DNA of 64,000 nucleotides from Actinomadura nitritigenes (GTDB lineage Bacteria; Actinomycetota; Actinomycetes; Streptosporangiales; Streptosporangiaceae), in contig NZ_JAGEOK010000024.1 of NCBI RefSeq assembly GCF_017573545.1, positions 62,001 to 126,000 on the forward strand, written 5' to 3'. The notes under the pieces were generated by a model that did no database searches, was not told the origin of the DNA, and saw nothing but the letters and a program-made list of their open reading frames with translations. Positions 44,218 through 51,614 of this stretch are shown here, one piece after another (positions within the stretch are counted from its first letter, which is position 1; each line of letters begins with the position of its first letter). The translations under genes and the position numbers were made by a program.

Positions 44218-44634
44218 TCAGAGCGAAAGGGAGGGCTTGAGCTGCTGAAGGCGGGACAGGAGGCCGTTGACGAACCGCGGCGACTCGTCGGTGGACAGCT
44301 CGGTCGCGAGGCCGACCGCCTCGCTCACCGCGACGCCGTCCGGGACGTCCTCCACCCACAGCAGCTCGTACGCGCCCATCCGCAGGATGTTGCGGTCGAC
44401 GACCGGCATCCGCTCCAGCGTCCAGCCGGTCGCGTAGGTGGCGATCAGCTCGTCGATCCGCTCCCGGTGCTCCTGGACGCCCTCGATCAGCCGCACCGCG
44501 TGCGGGTACTCCGAGAGCTCGTCCTGGTTCGGACGGCCCCGCGCCGCCAGCACCGCCGTCGGCTGCTCCTCGCGCAGCTCCGCCGCGAAGAGGATGTCGA
44601 GGGCGAGCTTGCGGGCCTTGGTCCGTGCGCTCAT
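44218..44634 (-). CDS. nusB: transcription antitermination factor NusB
   Basis: An all-helical RNA-binding factor that joins NusE (S10) on boxA RNA in rRNA operons. The ATG overlaps the efp stop (TGATG) and gives 138 residues. Family landmarks are RTKARKLALDILFAAE, VVDRNILRMGAYELLW and DESPRFVNGLLSRL. Position after efp is conserved in actinobacteria. Confidence 0.97.
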   Translation of the reverse strand: MSARTKARKLALDILFAAELREEQPTAVLAARGRPNQDELSEYPHAVRLIEGVQEHRERIDELIATYATGWTLERMPVVDRNILRMGAYELLWVEDVPDGVAVSEAVGLATELSTDESPRFVNGLLSRLQQLKPSLSL

Positions 44635-45191
44635 CAGCCGCGGCCGAGGTACTCGCCGGAGCGGGTGTCGACCTTGACCTTCTCGCCGGTGGTGATGAAC
44701 AGCGGCACCTGGATCTGCGCGCCGGTCTCCAGCGTGGCGGGCTTGCTGCCGCCGGTGGAGCGGTCGCCCTGCAGGCCCGGCTCGGTCTCGGTGATCTCCA
44801 GCACCACGGCGGCGGGCAGCTCGACGTAGAGCGGGTTCTCGTTGTTGAACGCGATCACGGCGTTCTGCTCGGGCAGCAGGTAGTTCGCGGCGTCGCCCAC
44901 CGTGGCCGCGGGGATGCGCGGCTGGTCGTAGGTCTCGGTGTCCATGAAGATGAAGTCCTCGCCCTCGCGGTAGAGGTACTGCATCTCGCGCTTGTCCACG
45001 CTCGCCACGTCGACCTTGGTGCCGGCGTTGAAGGTCTTGTCGACGACCTTGCCCGACAGCACGTTCTTGAGCTTGGTGCGGACGAACGCGCCGCCCTTGC
45101 CGGGCTTGACGTGCTGGAACTCCTGGACGGTCCACAGCTGGCCGTCGAGGTTCAGCGTCATGCCGTTCTTGAGGTCGTTCGTCGTCGCCAC
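44634..45191 (-). CDS. efp: translation elongation factor P
   Basis: Relieves ribosome stalling at proline runs. The 185-residue protein starts MATTNDLKNGMTLNLDGQLW. The tip of domain I is KPGKGGAF, with Lys32 where some bacteria carry a modification. The surrounding PGKGGA is the actinobacterial form, which may work unmodified. No modification genes (epmA, earP, ymfI) are seen nearby. Confidence 0.98.
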   Translation of the reverse strand: MATTNDLKNGMTLNLDGQLWTVQEFQHVKPGKGGAFVRTKLKNVLSGKVVDKTFNAGTKVDVASVDKREMQYLYREGEDFIFMDTETYDQPRIPAATVGDAANYLLPEQNAVIAFNNENPLYVELPAAVVLEITETEPGLQGDRSTGGSKPATLETGAQIQVPLFITTGEKVKVDTRSGEYLGRG

Positions 45192-45233
45192 TGCGTTGTT
45201 CTCCCGGTCGCGGGCCCGCTCGCTGATCGGACG

Positions 45234-46337
45234 TCAGAGTACGAGCAGGTCCTTCGTCGTTGTGGTGAGGAGCTCCGGGCCGCCCGGGCGGACGACCAAG
45301 GTGTCCTCGATGCGGACTCCGCCCCGGCCCGCCAGGTACACCCCCGGCTCCGCGGTGATCGGAACTCGATCCATCAGCTTACCGGTCCTGTCGTACCCCA
45401 TGAGCGGTGCCTCGTGGATCTCCAGGCCGACACCGTGCCCGAGCCCGTGGGTGAACGCCTCGCCGTGGCCGGCGTCCTCGATGAGGCCGCGCGCGGCGGC
45501 GTCGACGTCCCTGGTCTCGGCGCCGGGGCGGGCGGCGGCGATCGAGGCGAGCTGCGCGCGCAGGACCAGGTCGTACAGGTCGCGCTGCCAGCCGGCGGGT
45601 TCGCCGACCGCGACGGTGCGGGTCATGTCGGCGTGGTAGCCGCCGTAGCGCGCGCCGAAGTCGAGGGTGACGAGGTCGCCGGGCTGCAGCTCGCGGCCGC
45701 CGGGGCGGTGGTGCGGCACGGCGCCGTTCGGCCCGGACGCGACGATGGAGTCGAACGCGGGGCCCTCGGCGCCGAAGTCGACCATGGCGCGTTCGAGGGC
45801 GATCGCGACCGCGCGCTCGGTGACGCCGGCGCGGATCTCCGGGAGGACGGACTCGAAGGCGCGGTCGGTGATGGCGCACGCCTCCCGCAGCAGGCCGATC
45901 TCCTCCTCGTCCTTGACCCGGCGCAGGTCCTCGACGAGGTGGCCGAGCGGGCGCAGCGGGATGTCGGCGGCCTCGGCGAGCCCGGCGTGCCGCTCGACGG
46001 TGAGGCCGTGCGGTTCGAAGCCGAGGACGCGGTGGCCGGAGGCGGCCGCGCGGGTGGTGAGCGCCTCGGCGGTCCGCCGCTCGACGAGGGTCTCCAGTTC
46101 GGGGCAGACCTCGGCGGCCGTGCCGGCGTACCGGCCGTCGGTGGCGAGCACCGCGGGGCCGTCGGCCGGGACGAGCAGCGCGGCGTTGGAGCTGTCGAGG
46201 CCGGTGAGGTAGCGGACGTTGACGAGCCTGGTGACGAGGATCGCGTCGGCGCCCGCCTCGGCGACGAGCGCGGCCAGCCGACGGCGCCGCGCCGCGCGCC
46301 CGTCCTCGTGCGTCCCGTCCATGTGCGCATCCCCCAT
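45234..46337 (-). CDS. pepP: Xaa-Pro aminopeptidase (PepP/M24 family)
   Basis: Removes N-terminal residues that precede proline. It has 367 residues from the ATG at 46337; an ATG five codons later (46322) has a better purine run upstream. An N-terminal creatinase-like domain leads into the M24 catalytic domain. Metal ligands are visible in VTLDFGARYGGYHADMTRT, FTHGLGHGVGLEIHE, TAEPGVYLAG and GGVRIEDTLVV. The pepP-efp-nusB order with the aro genes is the usual actinobacterial arrangement, interrupted here upstream. Confidence 0.95.
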   Translation of the reverse strand: MGDAHMDGTHEDGRAARRRRLAALVAEAGADAILVTRLVNVRYLTGLDSSNAALLVPADGPAVLATDGRYAGTAAEVCPELETLVERRTAEALTTRAAASGHRVLGFEPHGLTVERHAGLAEAADIPLRPLGHLVEDLRRVKDEEEIGLLREACAITDRAFESVLPEIRAGVTERAVAIALERAMVDFGAEGPAFDSIVASGPNGAVPHHRPGGRELQPGDLVTLDFGARYGGYHADMTRTVAVGEPAGWQRDLYDLVLRAQLASIAAARPGAETRDVDAAARGLIEDAGHGEAFTHGLGHGVGLEIHEAPLMGYDRTGKLMDRVPITAEPGVYLAGRGGVRIEDTLVVRPGGPELLTTTTKDLLVL

Positions 46338-46411
46338 GGGCAGGACTCTAGAGCACGCGGTCCCCGGGTCGCGCGGCCCGTCTCGACGCGGTCACAGAAC
46401 ATGAGAATCAC

Positions 46412-46441
46412 TCGACTTCCGGGCCGGGGGTGGCCTAGGTT
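46412..46441 (+). promoter_or_regulatory. candidate promoter of the amine oxidase gene
   Basis: TCGACT (46412-46417) and TAGGTT (46436-46441) are separated by 18 bases on the plus strand, 66 bases before the TTG start. Confidence 0.45.
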
Positions 46442-46507
46442 GCCGCGCGAGTGATCGTTCCATCCCGCCCCGTCCCCCCGCACCGGACGTCCCTGGAGGG
46501 ATTCCCC

Positions 46508-48025
46508 TTGACCCGAGTCAGCCGCCGCAGATTGCTCGGAACGGGCGCGCTCACCGCCGCCGGAGCCGTGGTCTCCGCCGCCGCGGCGCCCGCCGCCGCC
46601 GCGCGGACCGTCACCCGGCCCGCCACCGCCCCCGCCGCCCCCGCCGCCCAGAACGCCGCCGCCGACGTGGTGGTCGTCGGCGCCGGCCTGTCCGGCCTCG
46701 CCGCCGCCCGCGACCTGGTCGCCGCCGGGCGGTCCGTGATCGTCCTGGAGGCCCGCGAGCGGCCCGGAGGCCGCGTGTACGGCATGCCGCTCGGCGACGG
46801 CACCACCAGCGAGGGCGGCGCCGAGTTCATCGGCCCGACCCAGGACCGCATCGCCGCGCTCGCCAAGGACATGGGCGTCGCCACGTACCCGACCTACAAC
46901 ACCGGCCAGAACGTCTACTACCGCGACGGCAAGCGGTCCCTGTACGCCACCGACGGCGTCCTGGGAGCGGTCCCGCCCGACTGGGGCGTGGTCGACCTCG
47001 AGGTGGCGCTGCTCAAGCTCGGCGGCATGGCCAAGGACGTCCCGGTCGGGCAGCCGTGGAAGGCCGCCAAGGCCGAGGAGTGGGACGCGCAGACCTTCTA
47101 CACCTGGTCCCGGTCCAACTCGCTGAGCAGCGGCGCGCGGTTCCTGATGGACGAGTTCATCAGCTCGACGATGTCGGTGCGCTCGCAGGACGTGTCGCTG
47201 CTGTACGTCCTGAACTACATCGCGTCGGCGGGCAACGAGGGCAACCCCGGCTCGGTCGACCGCCTCATCGACACGAAGGGCGGCGGGCAGGAGTCCCGGT
47301 TCGTCGGCGGGTCGCAGGAGGTCCCCGTCCGGCTGGCCGCCAAGCTCGGCGACATCGTCCACTACGACACGCCGGTCCGGTCGATCTCCACGGACGGCGG
47401 CGGCGTCACCGTCGCGGCCGACGGGCTCACGGTGACGGCCAAGCGGGCCGTCGTCGCGATGTCCCCGGCCATCGCCGGGAAGATCGCCTTCTCGCCGGCG
47501 CTGCCCGCGAGCCGCGCGCAGCTGATGCAGCGCTACCCGATGGGCTCGGTCTGCAAGTTCGTCGCCGTCTACGACACCCCGTTCTGGCGCGCGGACGGCC
47601 TGACCGGGCAGGCCGTCTCCGACAGCGGGGCGATCGACGCGACGTTCGACAACAGCCCGCCGGACGGGTCGCGCGGGATCATGATGGGCTTCATGAACCA
47701 GGCCAACATCCGCAGGCTGGACGGCGCCTCGGAGGACGAGGTGCGGGCCGCGGGCCTCGCCTCGTTCGCGACCTTCTTCGGCGACAAGGCCAAGAGCCCG
47801 GTGCGGACGGCGTTCCAGCGCTGGGACAACGAGACGTGGAGCGGCGGCGGGCCGGTCGGCATCGCACCGCCCGGCGTCCTCACCGGCTTCGGCGAGGCGC
47901 TGCGGGCGCCGTGCGGGCCGATCCACTGGGCGGGCACGGAGACGTCCGACTACTGGACCGGCTACATGGACGGCGCGGTCCGCTCCGGCGAGCGCGTCGC
48001 CAGGGAGGTCGACGCCTCCCTCTGA
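46508..48025 (+). CDS. Tat-exported flavin monoamine oxidase
   Basis: An FAD amine oxidase of 505 residues. TTG at 46508 is chosen because GGAGGG lies seven bases before it; a GTG at 46451 would add 19 residues. A twin-arginine signal (SRRRLLGTGALTAAGA, cleavage likely after APAAA) means it folds before export. The FAD fold has VVVVGAGLSGLAAARDL and VLEARERPGGRVYG, and the C-terminal HWAGTETSDYWTGYMDGAV closes the flavin site as in monoamine and L-amino acid oxidases. The substrate is unknown. It sits alone on the plus strand at the left edge of the accessory insert. Confidence 0.93.
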   Translation: MTRVSRRRLLGTGALTAAGAVVSAAAAPAAAARTVTRPATAPAAPAAQNAAADVVVVGAGLSGLAAARDLVAAGRSVIVLEARERPGGRVYGMPLGDGTTSEGGAEFIGPTQDRIAALAKDMGVATYPTYNTGQNVYYRDGKRSLYATDGVLGAVPPDWGVVDLEVALLKLGGMAKDVPVGQPWKAAKAEEWDAQTFYTWSRSNSLSSGARFLMDEFISSTMSVRSQDVSLLYVLNYIASAGNEGNPGSVDRLIDTKGGGQESRFVGGSQEVPVRLAAKLGDIVHYDTPVRSISTDGGGVTVAADGLTVTAKRAVVAMSPAIAGKIAFSPALPASRAQLMQRYPMGSVCKFVAVYDTPFWRADGLTGQAVSDSGAIDATFDNSPPDGSRGIMMGFMNQANIRRLDGASEDEVRAAGLASFATFFGDKAKSPVRTAFQRWDNETWSGGGPVGIAPPGVLTGFGEALRAPCGPIHWAGTETSDYWTGYMDGAVRSGERVAREVDASL

Positions 48026-48036
48026 CCGCCGAGCAC

Positions 48037-48098
48037 GTTGACCCGCGGTGGGCCGTCGTCACGGCGGCGCGCACGACGACGGCCCGCCGCGGGCCAAC
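48037..48098. terminator. long bidirectional hairpin between convergent genes
   Basis: Two 23-base arms (48037-48059 and 48076-48098) are complementary except at two positions. The hairpin separates the amine oxidase gene from the convergent LLM oxidoreductase gene. Confidence 0.8.
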
Positions 48099-48105
48099 GG
48101 AGGGG

Positions 48106-49155
48106 TCAGAGGTCGGCGGCCATCTGCTTGACCTTCTCGATGAGGGCGATGCGGCCCTTGTGGTCGCCGGCGATCGGCGACACGTTCAGCGTGGTGATGC
48201 CGGACTCCTTCATCGCGGCGAGCCGCTCGCGGACGTGGCCCTCGGAGCCGATCAGCGACATCTTCTCCAGCAGCTCCTGCGGGACCTTCGCGGCGGCCTC
48301 GTCCTTCTTGCCGTCGAGGTAGAGGTCCTGGATCTCCTCGGCCTCCTTCTCGAAGCCGTACCGGCGGGCGAGGTCGTTGTAGAAGTTCTTGCCCTTGGCG
48401 CCCATGCCGCCGATGTAGAGCGCGGCCATCGGGCGGCCGAACTCCAGGAAGCCCTGCACGTCGTCGCCGATGGCGAGCGCGGCCTGGCCGACGACGTCCA
48501 GCTCGCCGAGGGACGGGTCGCGCTTGGCCCTGCCGGCGGCGAGCGAGGCGCCCCAGACGTCGGCGGCCTTCTCCGGCATGTAGAAGATCGGCTCCCAGCC
48601 GTCGGCGATCTCGGCGGTGAGCTCGACGTTCTTCGGGCCGATCGCGGCGACCATGATCGGGATCTCGGCGCGCACCGGGTGGTTGATGAGCTTGAGCGCC
48701 TTGCCGAGGCCGGTGCCCCGCTCGGGGGGCAGCGGCAGCGTGTAGTGCTTGCCCTCGTGCTGGACGCGCTCGCGCCGCCACACCTTGCGGCAGATCTCGA
48801 TGATCTCGCGGGTGCGGCCGAGGGGCGCGGTGTAGGGGACGCCGTGGAAGCCCTCGATGACCTGCGGGCCGGACGCGCCGATGCCGAGCGTGAAGCGGCC
48901 GTCGGAGACGTAGTCCAGGCCGGCGGCGGTCTGCGCGATCGCGGTGGGCGTGCGGGAGTAGATGTTCAGGATGCCGGAGCCGATCTCCAGCCGCTCGGTC
49001 TTGGCCGCGATGTACCCCATCTGGCTGACCGCGTCGAAGCTGTAGGCCTCCGGCACGTAGACGATGTCGAGGCCGGCCTTCTCGAAGTCGGCCAGCTCCT
49101 CGACGGTGTCCTTGAACCCGCTGCCCGCGTAGTTGAGCCCCATCCCGATGCGCAT
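48106..49155 (-). CDS. F420-dependent LLM-class oxidoreductase
   Basis: A luciferase-like TIM-barrel enzyme of 349 residues. MRIGMGLNYAGSGFKDTVEELADFEKAGLDIVYVPEAYSFD is typical in its parts (for example KAGLDIVYVPEAYSFD) of the F420 subfamily common in Actinobacteria. GSGILNIYSRTPTAIAQTAAGLDYVS and FTLGIGASGPQVIEGFHG follow. Members reduce or oxidise diverse small molecules with F420. It lies 115 bases after a likely fatty-acid-type hydratase gene on the same strand; no specific substrate is suggested. Confidence 0.92.
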   Translation of the reverse strand: MRIGMGLNYAGSGFKDTVEELADFEKAGLDIVYVPEAYSFDAVSQMGYIAAKTERLEIGSGILNIYSRTPTAIAQTAAGLDYVSDGRFTLGIGASGPQVIEGFHGVPYTAPLGRTREIIEICRKVWRRERVQHEGKHYTLPLPPERGTGLGKALKLINHPVRAEIPIMVAAIGPKNVELTAEIADGWEPIFYMPEKAADVWGASLAAGRAKRDPSLGELDVVGQAALAIGDDVQGFLEFGRPMAALYIGGMGAKGKNFYNDLARRYGFEKEAEEIQDLYLDGKKDEAAAKVPQELLEKMSLIGSEGHVRERLAAMKESGITTLNVSPIAGDHKGRIALIEKVKQMAADL

Positions 49156-49270
49156 CCGGGCGTCCCTTCCTAAACCGAATCAGATTCCAGTCGAACGTAA
49201 CCTACTCCGCGCCGCCCGCCCGGGCGAGGGCCCGCCGCCGCGGGACCGCCCCGCCGGGCCCGGTGCCGTG

Positions 49271-49936
49271 CTAGCCGAGCGCCGGGCCGCGCAGGGCCTC
49301 CAGCACGGGCCGGTACAGGTCCGCGCGGATCTTGCCGACCACCCGGCCGTCCTTGCCGGCCAGCGACCCGGCCAGCTCCAGCGCCGCGGGCAGCACGCCC
49401 GCCTCGTCCGCCGTCCGCTGGACGATCCCGGCCGCCATCGCCTGCTCGGCGTCGTACCGGCGGCCCGTGGTCATCGCCTCGTGCGCGGTGCGCCCGGGGA
49501 GCCGCGCGCCGATCAGCGCGTTCATCCCCGGCGTGAACGTCATGCCCAGGTCGACCTCGGGCAGGCAGAAGTAGCCCCGGTCGGAGCGCATGACGGCGAA
49601 GTCGTGGGCGAGGGCCAGCATGCCGCCGCCCGCGAACGCGTGCCCGTTGACGGCGGCGACCGTGGGCATCGGCAGTTCCAGCAGCCGCGCGTACAGGGCG
49701 TGGATGCGGCTCAGATAGGACTCGAACTGGTCGCTGTGGGCGCCCAGCCACTCGAGGTCGAGGCCGTTGGAGTAGAACTTGCCGGTCCCGGTGGTGACCA
49801 GGGCCCGGGGACCCTCGGCCTTCTCGACCGTGTCGAGCGCGGCCTCGACGGCGCTGAGGAAGTCGGGGCCGAACCGGTTCTCGCCGTCGTCGAAGCGCAG
49901 GATGTGGACGTCGCCGTCGCGCCGCAGGTCGATCAC
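49271..49936 (-). CDS. enoyl-CoA hydratase/isomerase family protein
   Basis: A crotonase-fold protein of 221 residues from the GTG at 49936, with AAGGAG eight bases upstream. The oxyanion-hole segments are GKFYSNGLDLEWL and AAVNGHAFAGGGMLALAHDF. CLPEVDLGMTFTPGM follows where the family places catalytic acids; the first glutamate is not clearly in place, so isomerase or another crotonase reaction is possible. It is 32 bases from the thioesterase gene and is probably in its operon. Confidence 0.9.
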   Translation of the reverse strand: MIDLRRDGDVHILRFDDGENRFGPDFLSAVEAALDTVEKAEGPRALVTTGTGKFYSNGLDLEWLGAHSDQFESYLSRIHALYARLLELPMPTVAAVNGHAFAGGGMLALAHDFAVMRSDRGYFCLPEVDLGMTFTPGMNALIGARLPGRTAHEAMTTGRRYDAEQAMAAGIVQRTADEAGVLPAALELAGSLAGKDGRVVGKIRADLYRPVLEALRGPALG

Positions 49937-49968
49937 GCTGGTCTCCTTCGTCGGTGCCTGAGCAGACC

Positions 49969-50433
49969 CTACTGGTCGGTAGCCGGCGGGAAGATCATGC
50001 AGGTCGTGGTGCCGTGCGCGACGAGCCTGCCGTCCTGGTCCGCGATCCGCCCCTCGGCGGTCGCGATCTTCCGTCCGACATGGACCGTCGTTCCCTCGCA
50101 GGTCAGCCTGCCACCCTCCAGCGGGACCGCGCGGACGAAGTTGACCTTCAGCTCCAGCGTCGTGTAGCCGGCGCCCTCGGGCAGCGAGGTGTGCACCGCG
50201 CAGCCCATCGCCGAGTCCAGCAGCGTGGACAGCACGCCGCCGTGCACGGTGCCGAGCGGGTTGCTGAAATCGGTGCGCGGCGCGAGCGAGAAGACGACCC
50301 GCCCCGGCTCCAGCTCCTCCGCCGCCATGCCGAGCAGCGCGCCGATGCCGTACCCCTCCTCGGCGCCCTTGTTGATCAGGGCCTTCAGCTGCTCGAGGCC
50401 CGCCGTCGTCGGCGTGGTCGCCGTGCCCGCCAT
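49969..50433 (-). CDS. PaaI-type hotdog thioesterase
   Basis: A 154-residue acyl-CoA thioesterase. The active-site motif GTVHGGVLSTLLDSAMGCAVHT is PaaI-like, with the HGG turn and a nearby aspartate, and GRKIATAEGRIADQDGRLVAHGTT ends the fold. It is divergent from a TetR gene across three palindromes, so it and the hydratase behind it are likely controlled by that regulator. Confidence 0.92.
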   Translation of the reverse strand: MAGTATTPTTAGLEQLKALINKGAEEGYGIGALLGMAAEELEPGRVVFSLAPRTDFSNPLGTVHGGVLSTLLDSAMGCAVHTSLPEGAGYTTLELKVNFVRAVPLEGGRLTCEGTTVHVGRKIATAEGRIADQDGRLVAHGTTTCMIFPPATDQ

Positions 50434-50461
50434 CGCTCCGCTCCCTCCCCGTGACGCCCGG

Positions 50462-50537
50462 TATGACGTCCGTCATAAGCACCGTGGGCTATGACGGTCG
50501 TCATGGTCAATGCGAGAAGCTTATGATGAATGTCATA
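50462..50537. promoter_or_regulatory. three TetR-type operators in the thioesterase/tetR intergenic region
   Basis: Three copies of a 16-base palindrome follow the pattern TATGACGnnCGTCATA. The copy at 50462-50477 is perfect; 50490-50505 has one mismatch; 50522-50537 (TATGATGAATGTCATA) has two. Centres are 28 and 32 bases apart. They lie between divergent genes and are the obvious sites for the adjacent TetR protein. Confidence 0.8.
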
Positions 50538-50545
50538 ATCGGTAC

Positions 50546-51121
50546 ATGGGCACCGACAGCCGGGAACGCATGGTGCGCAGCGCGGCCTACCTCTTCCGCG
50601 AGCGCGGCTACAGCGGCACCGGGTTCCGCGACGTCATCGCGCACAGCGGCGCGCCGCGCGGGTCGATCTACCACCACTTCCCCGACGGCAAGGCGCAGCT
50701 CGCCGAGGAGGCCGTCCGCTACGCCGGCGAGTTCCTCAACGCGGGCATCCTCGCCGCCACCGAGGGCGGCGACGCCGCGTCCGCCGTGGACGCCTTCGTC
50801 GGCTGGTGGCGGCAGGTGCTGATCAAGAGCGAGTTCCGGGCCGGCTGCCCCGTCGTCGCCGTCACCGTGGAGAGCCACGACGACGCCCCGCAGCTGGCCT
50901 CCGCCGCCGCGGCCGCGTTCGACCGCTGGCAGGACACCCTCGCCACCGGCCTCGGCAACGCCGGCGTCCCCGACGACCGCGCCGCGCGCCTCGCCCGCCT
51001 CATCGTCGCCGCGGTCGAGGGCGCCACGATCCTCTGCCGCGCCCACCGCGACGTCGCGCCCCTCGACGACGTCGTCACCGAGCTCAAGGAGATGACGAGG
51101 AACGCCGTCCAGGACGACTAG
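50546..51121 (+). CDS. TetR-family transcriptional repressor
   Basis: A 191-residue regulator from the ATG at 50546. The N-terminal helix-turn-helix is FRERGYSGTGFRDVIAHSG with RGSIYHHFPDGKAQLAEEAV. The C-terminal ligand domain is of the TetR_C type seen in LmrA/YxaF-like regulators; the ligand is unknown. It is divergent from the thioesterase gene and should bind the three palindromes between them. Its last 38 bases overlap the end of the signal peptidase gene on the other strand. Confidence 0.92.
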   Translation: MGTDSRERMVRSAAYLFRERGYSGTGFRDVIAHSGAPRGSIYHHFPDGKAQLAEEAVRYAGEFLNAGILAATEGGDAASAVDAFVGWWRQVLIKSEFRAGCPVVAVTVESHDDAPQLASAAAAAFDRWQDTLATGLGNAGVPDDRAARLARLIVAAVEGATILCRAHRDVAPLDDVVTELKEMTRNAVQDD

Positions 51122-51614
51122 CTCCCGGCACGGGCGCCGGCGGGGCGGCGGCCCGCCCGCCCGCGGCGCGCAGCCGCATCAGCACCACCCCGTACATCCG
51201 GTCCGCCGGGCACGGGCCCCACTGCTTGGAGTCCTCCGAGCGGGGGTGGTCGCCGCGCAGCACCAGCATGCCCGGCGGGACGCGGCCGGACCCGTCCCCC
51301 GGCACCCAGGCCGGGACCGGGTCGCCGGCCGCCGCGACGACCCGCTTGACGTACCACCCGCCGGCACCGGACGGGTCGGGCGGCCCGTCCCACCCCGTGC
51401 GCCGGTCGGGCCGCTGGACGACCACGATCCGGCCGGGCCGGGCCCTGCGGCGGTGGCGCAGCACCAGCAGCACGTCGCCGTGCTCCAGGGTCGGGGTCAT
51501 GCTGCCGCCCCGGACGGTGACGGTGGACAGCAGCAGCCGGGCCGCCAGCACGGCCCCGACCACCGCCCCGGCCGCCAGGGCCGCGGCGACGGCCCAGCCC
51601 GCGGCCTGGCTCAT
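51084..51614 (-). CDS. S26-family signal peptidase, dedicated to the peptide module
   Basis: A small 176-residue type I signal peptidase. One N-terminal membrane helix (about residues 7-28) leads to the catalytic serine in VRGGSMTPTLEHGD (Ser38) and lysine in WYVKRVVAAAGD (Lys90); RGDHPRSEDSKQWG is the conserved box E. The start overlaps the ABC exporter stop (ATGA), so the two are translated together. Its place as the last gene of a module with a small peptide suggests that it trims that peptide, whose likely site is after Ala-Asp-Ala. General secretion LepB is expected elsewhere in the genome. Confidence 0.9.
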   Translation of the reverse strand: MSQAAGWAVAAALAAGAVVGAVLAARLLLSTVTVRGGSMTPTLEHGDVLLVLRHRRRARPGRIVVVQRPDRRTGWDGPPDPSGAGGWYVKRVVAAAGDPVPAWVPGDGSGRVPPGMLVLRGDHPRSEDSKQWGPCPADRMYGVVLMRLRAAGGRAAAPPAPVPGASRPGRRSSSSP

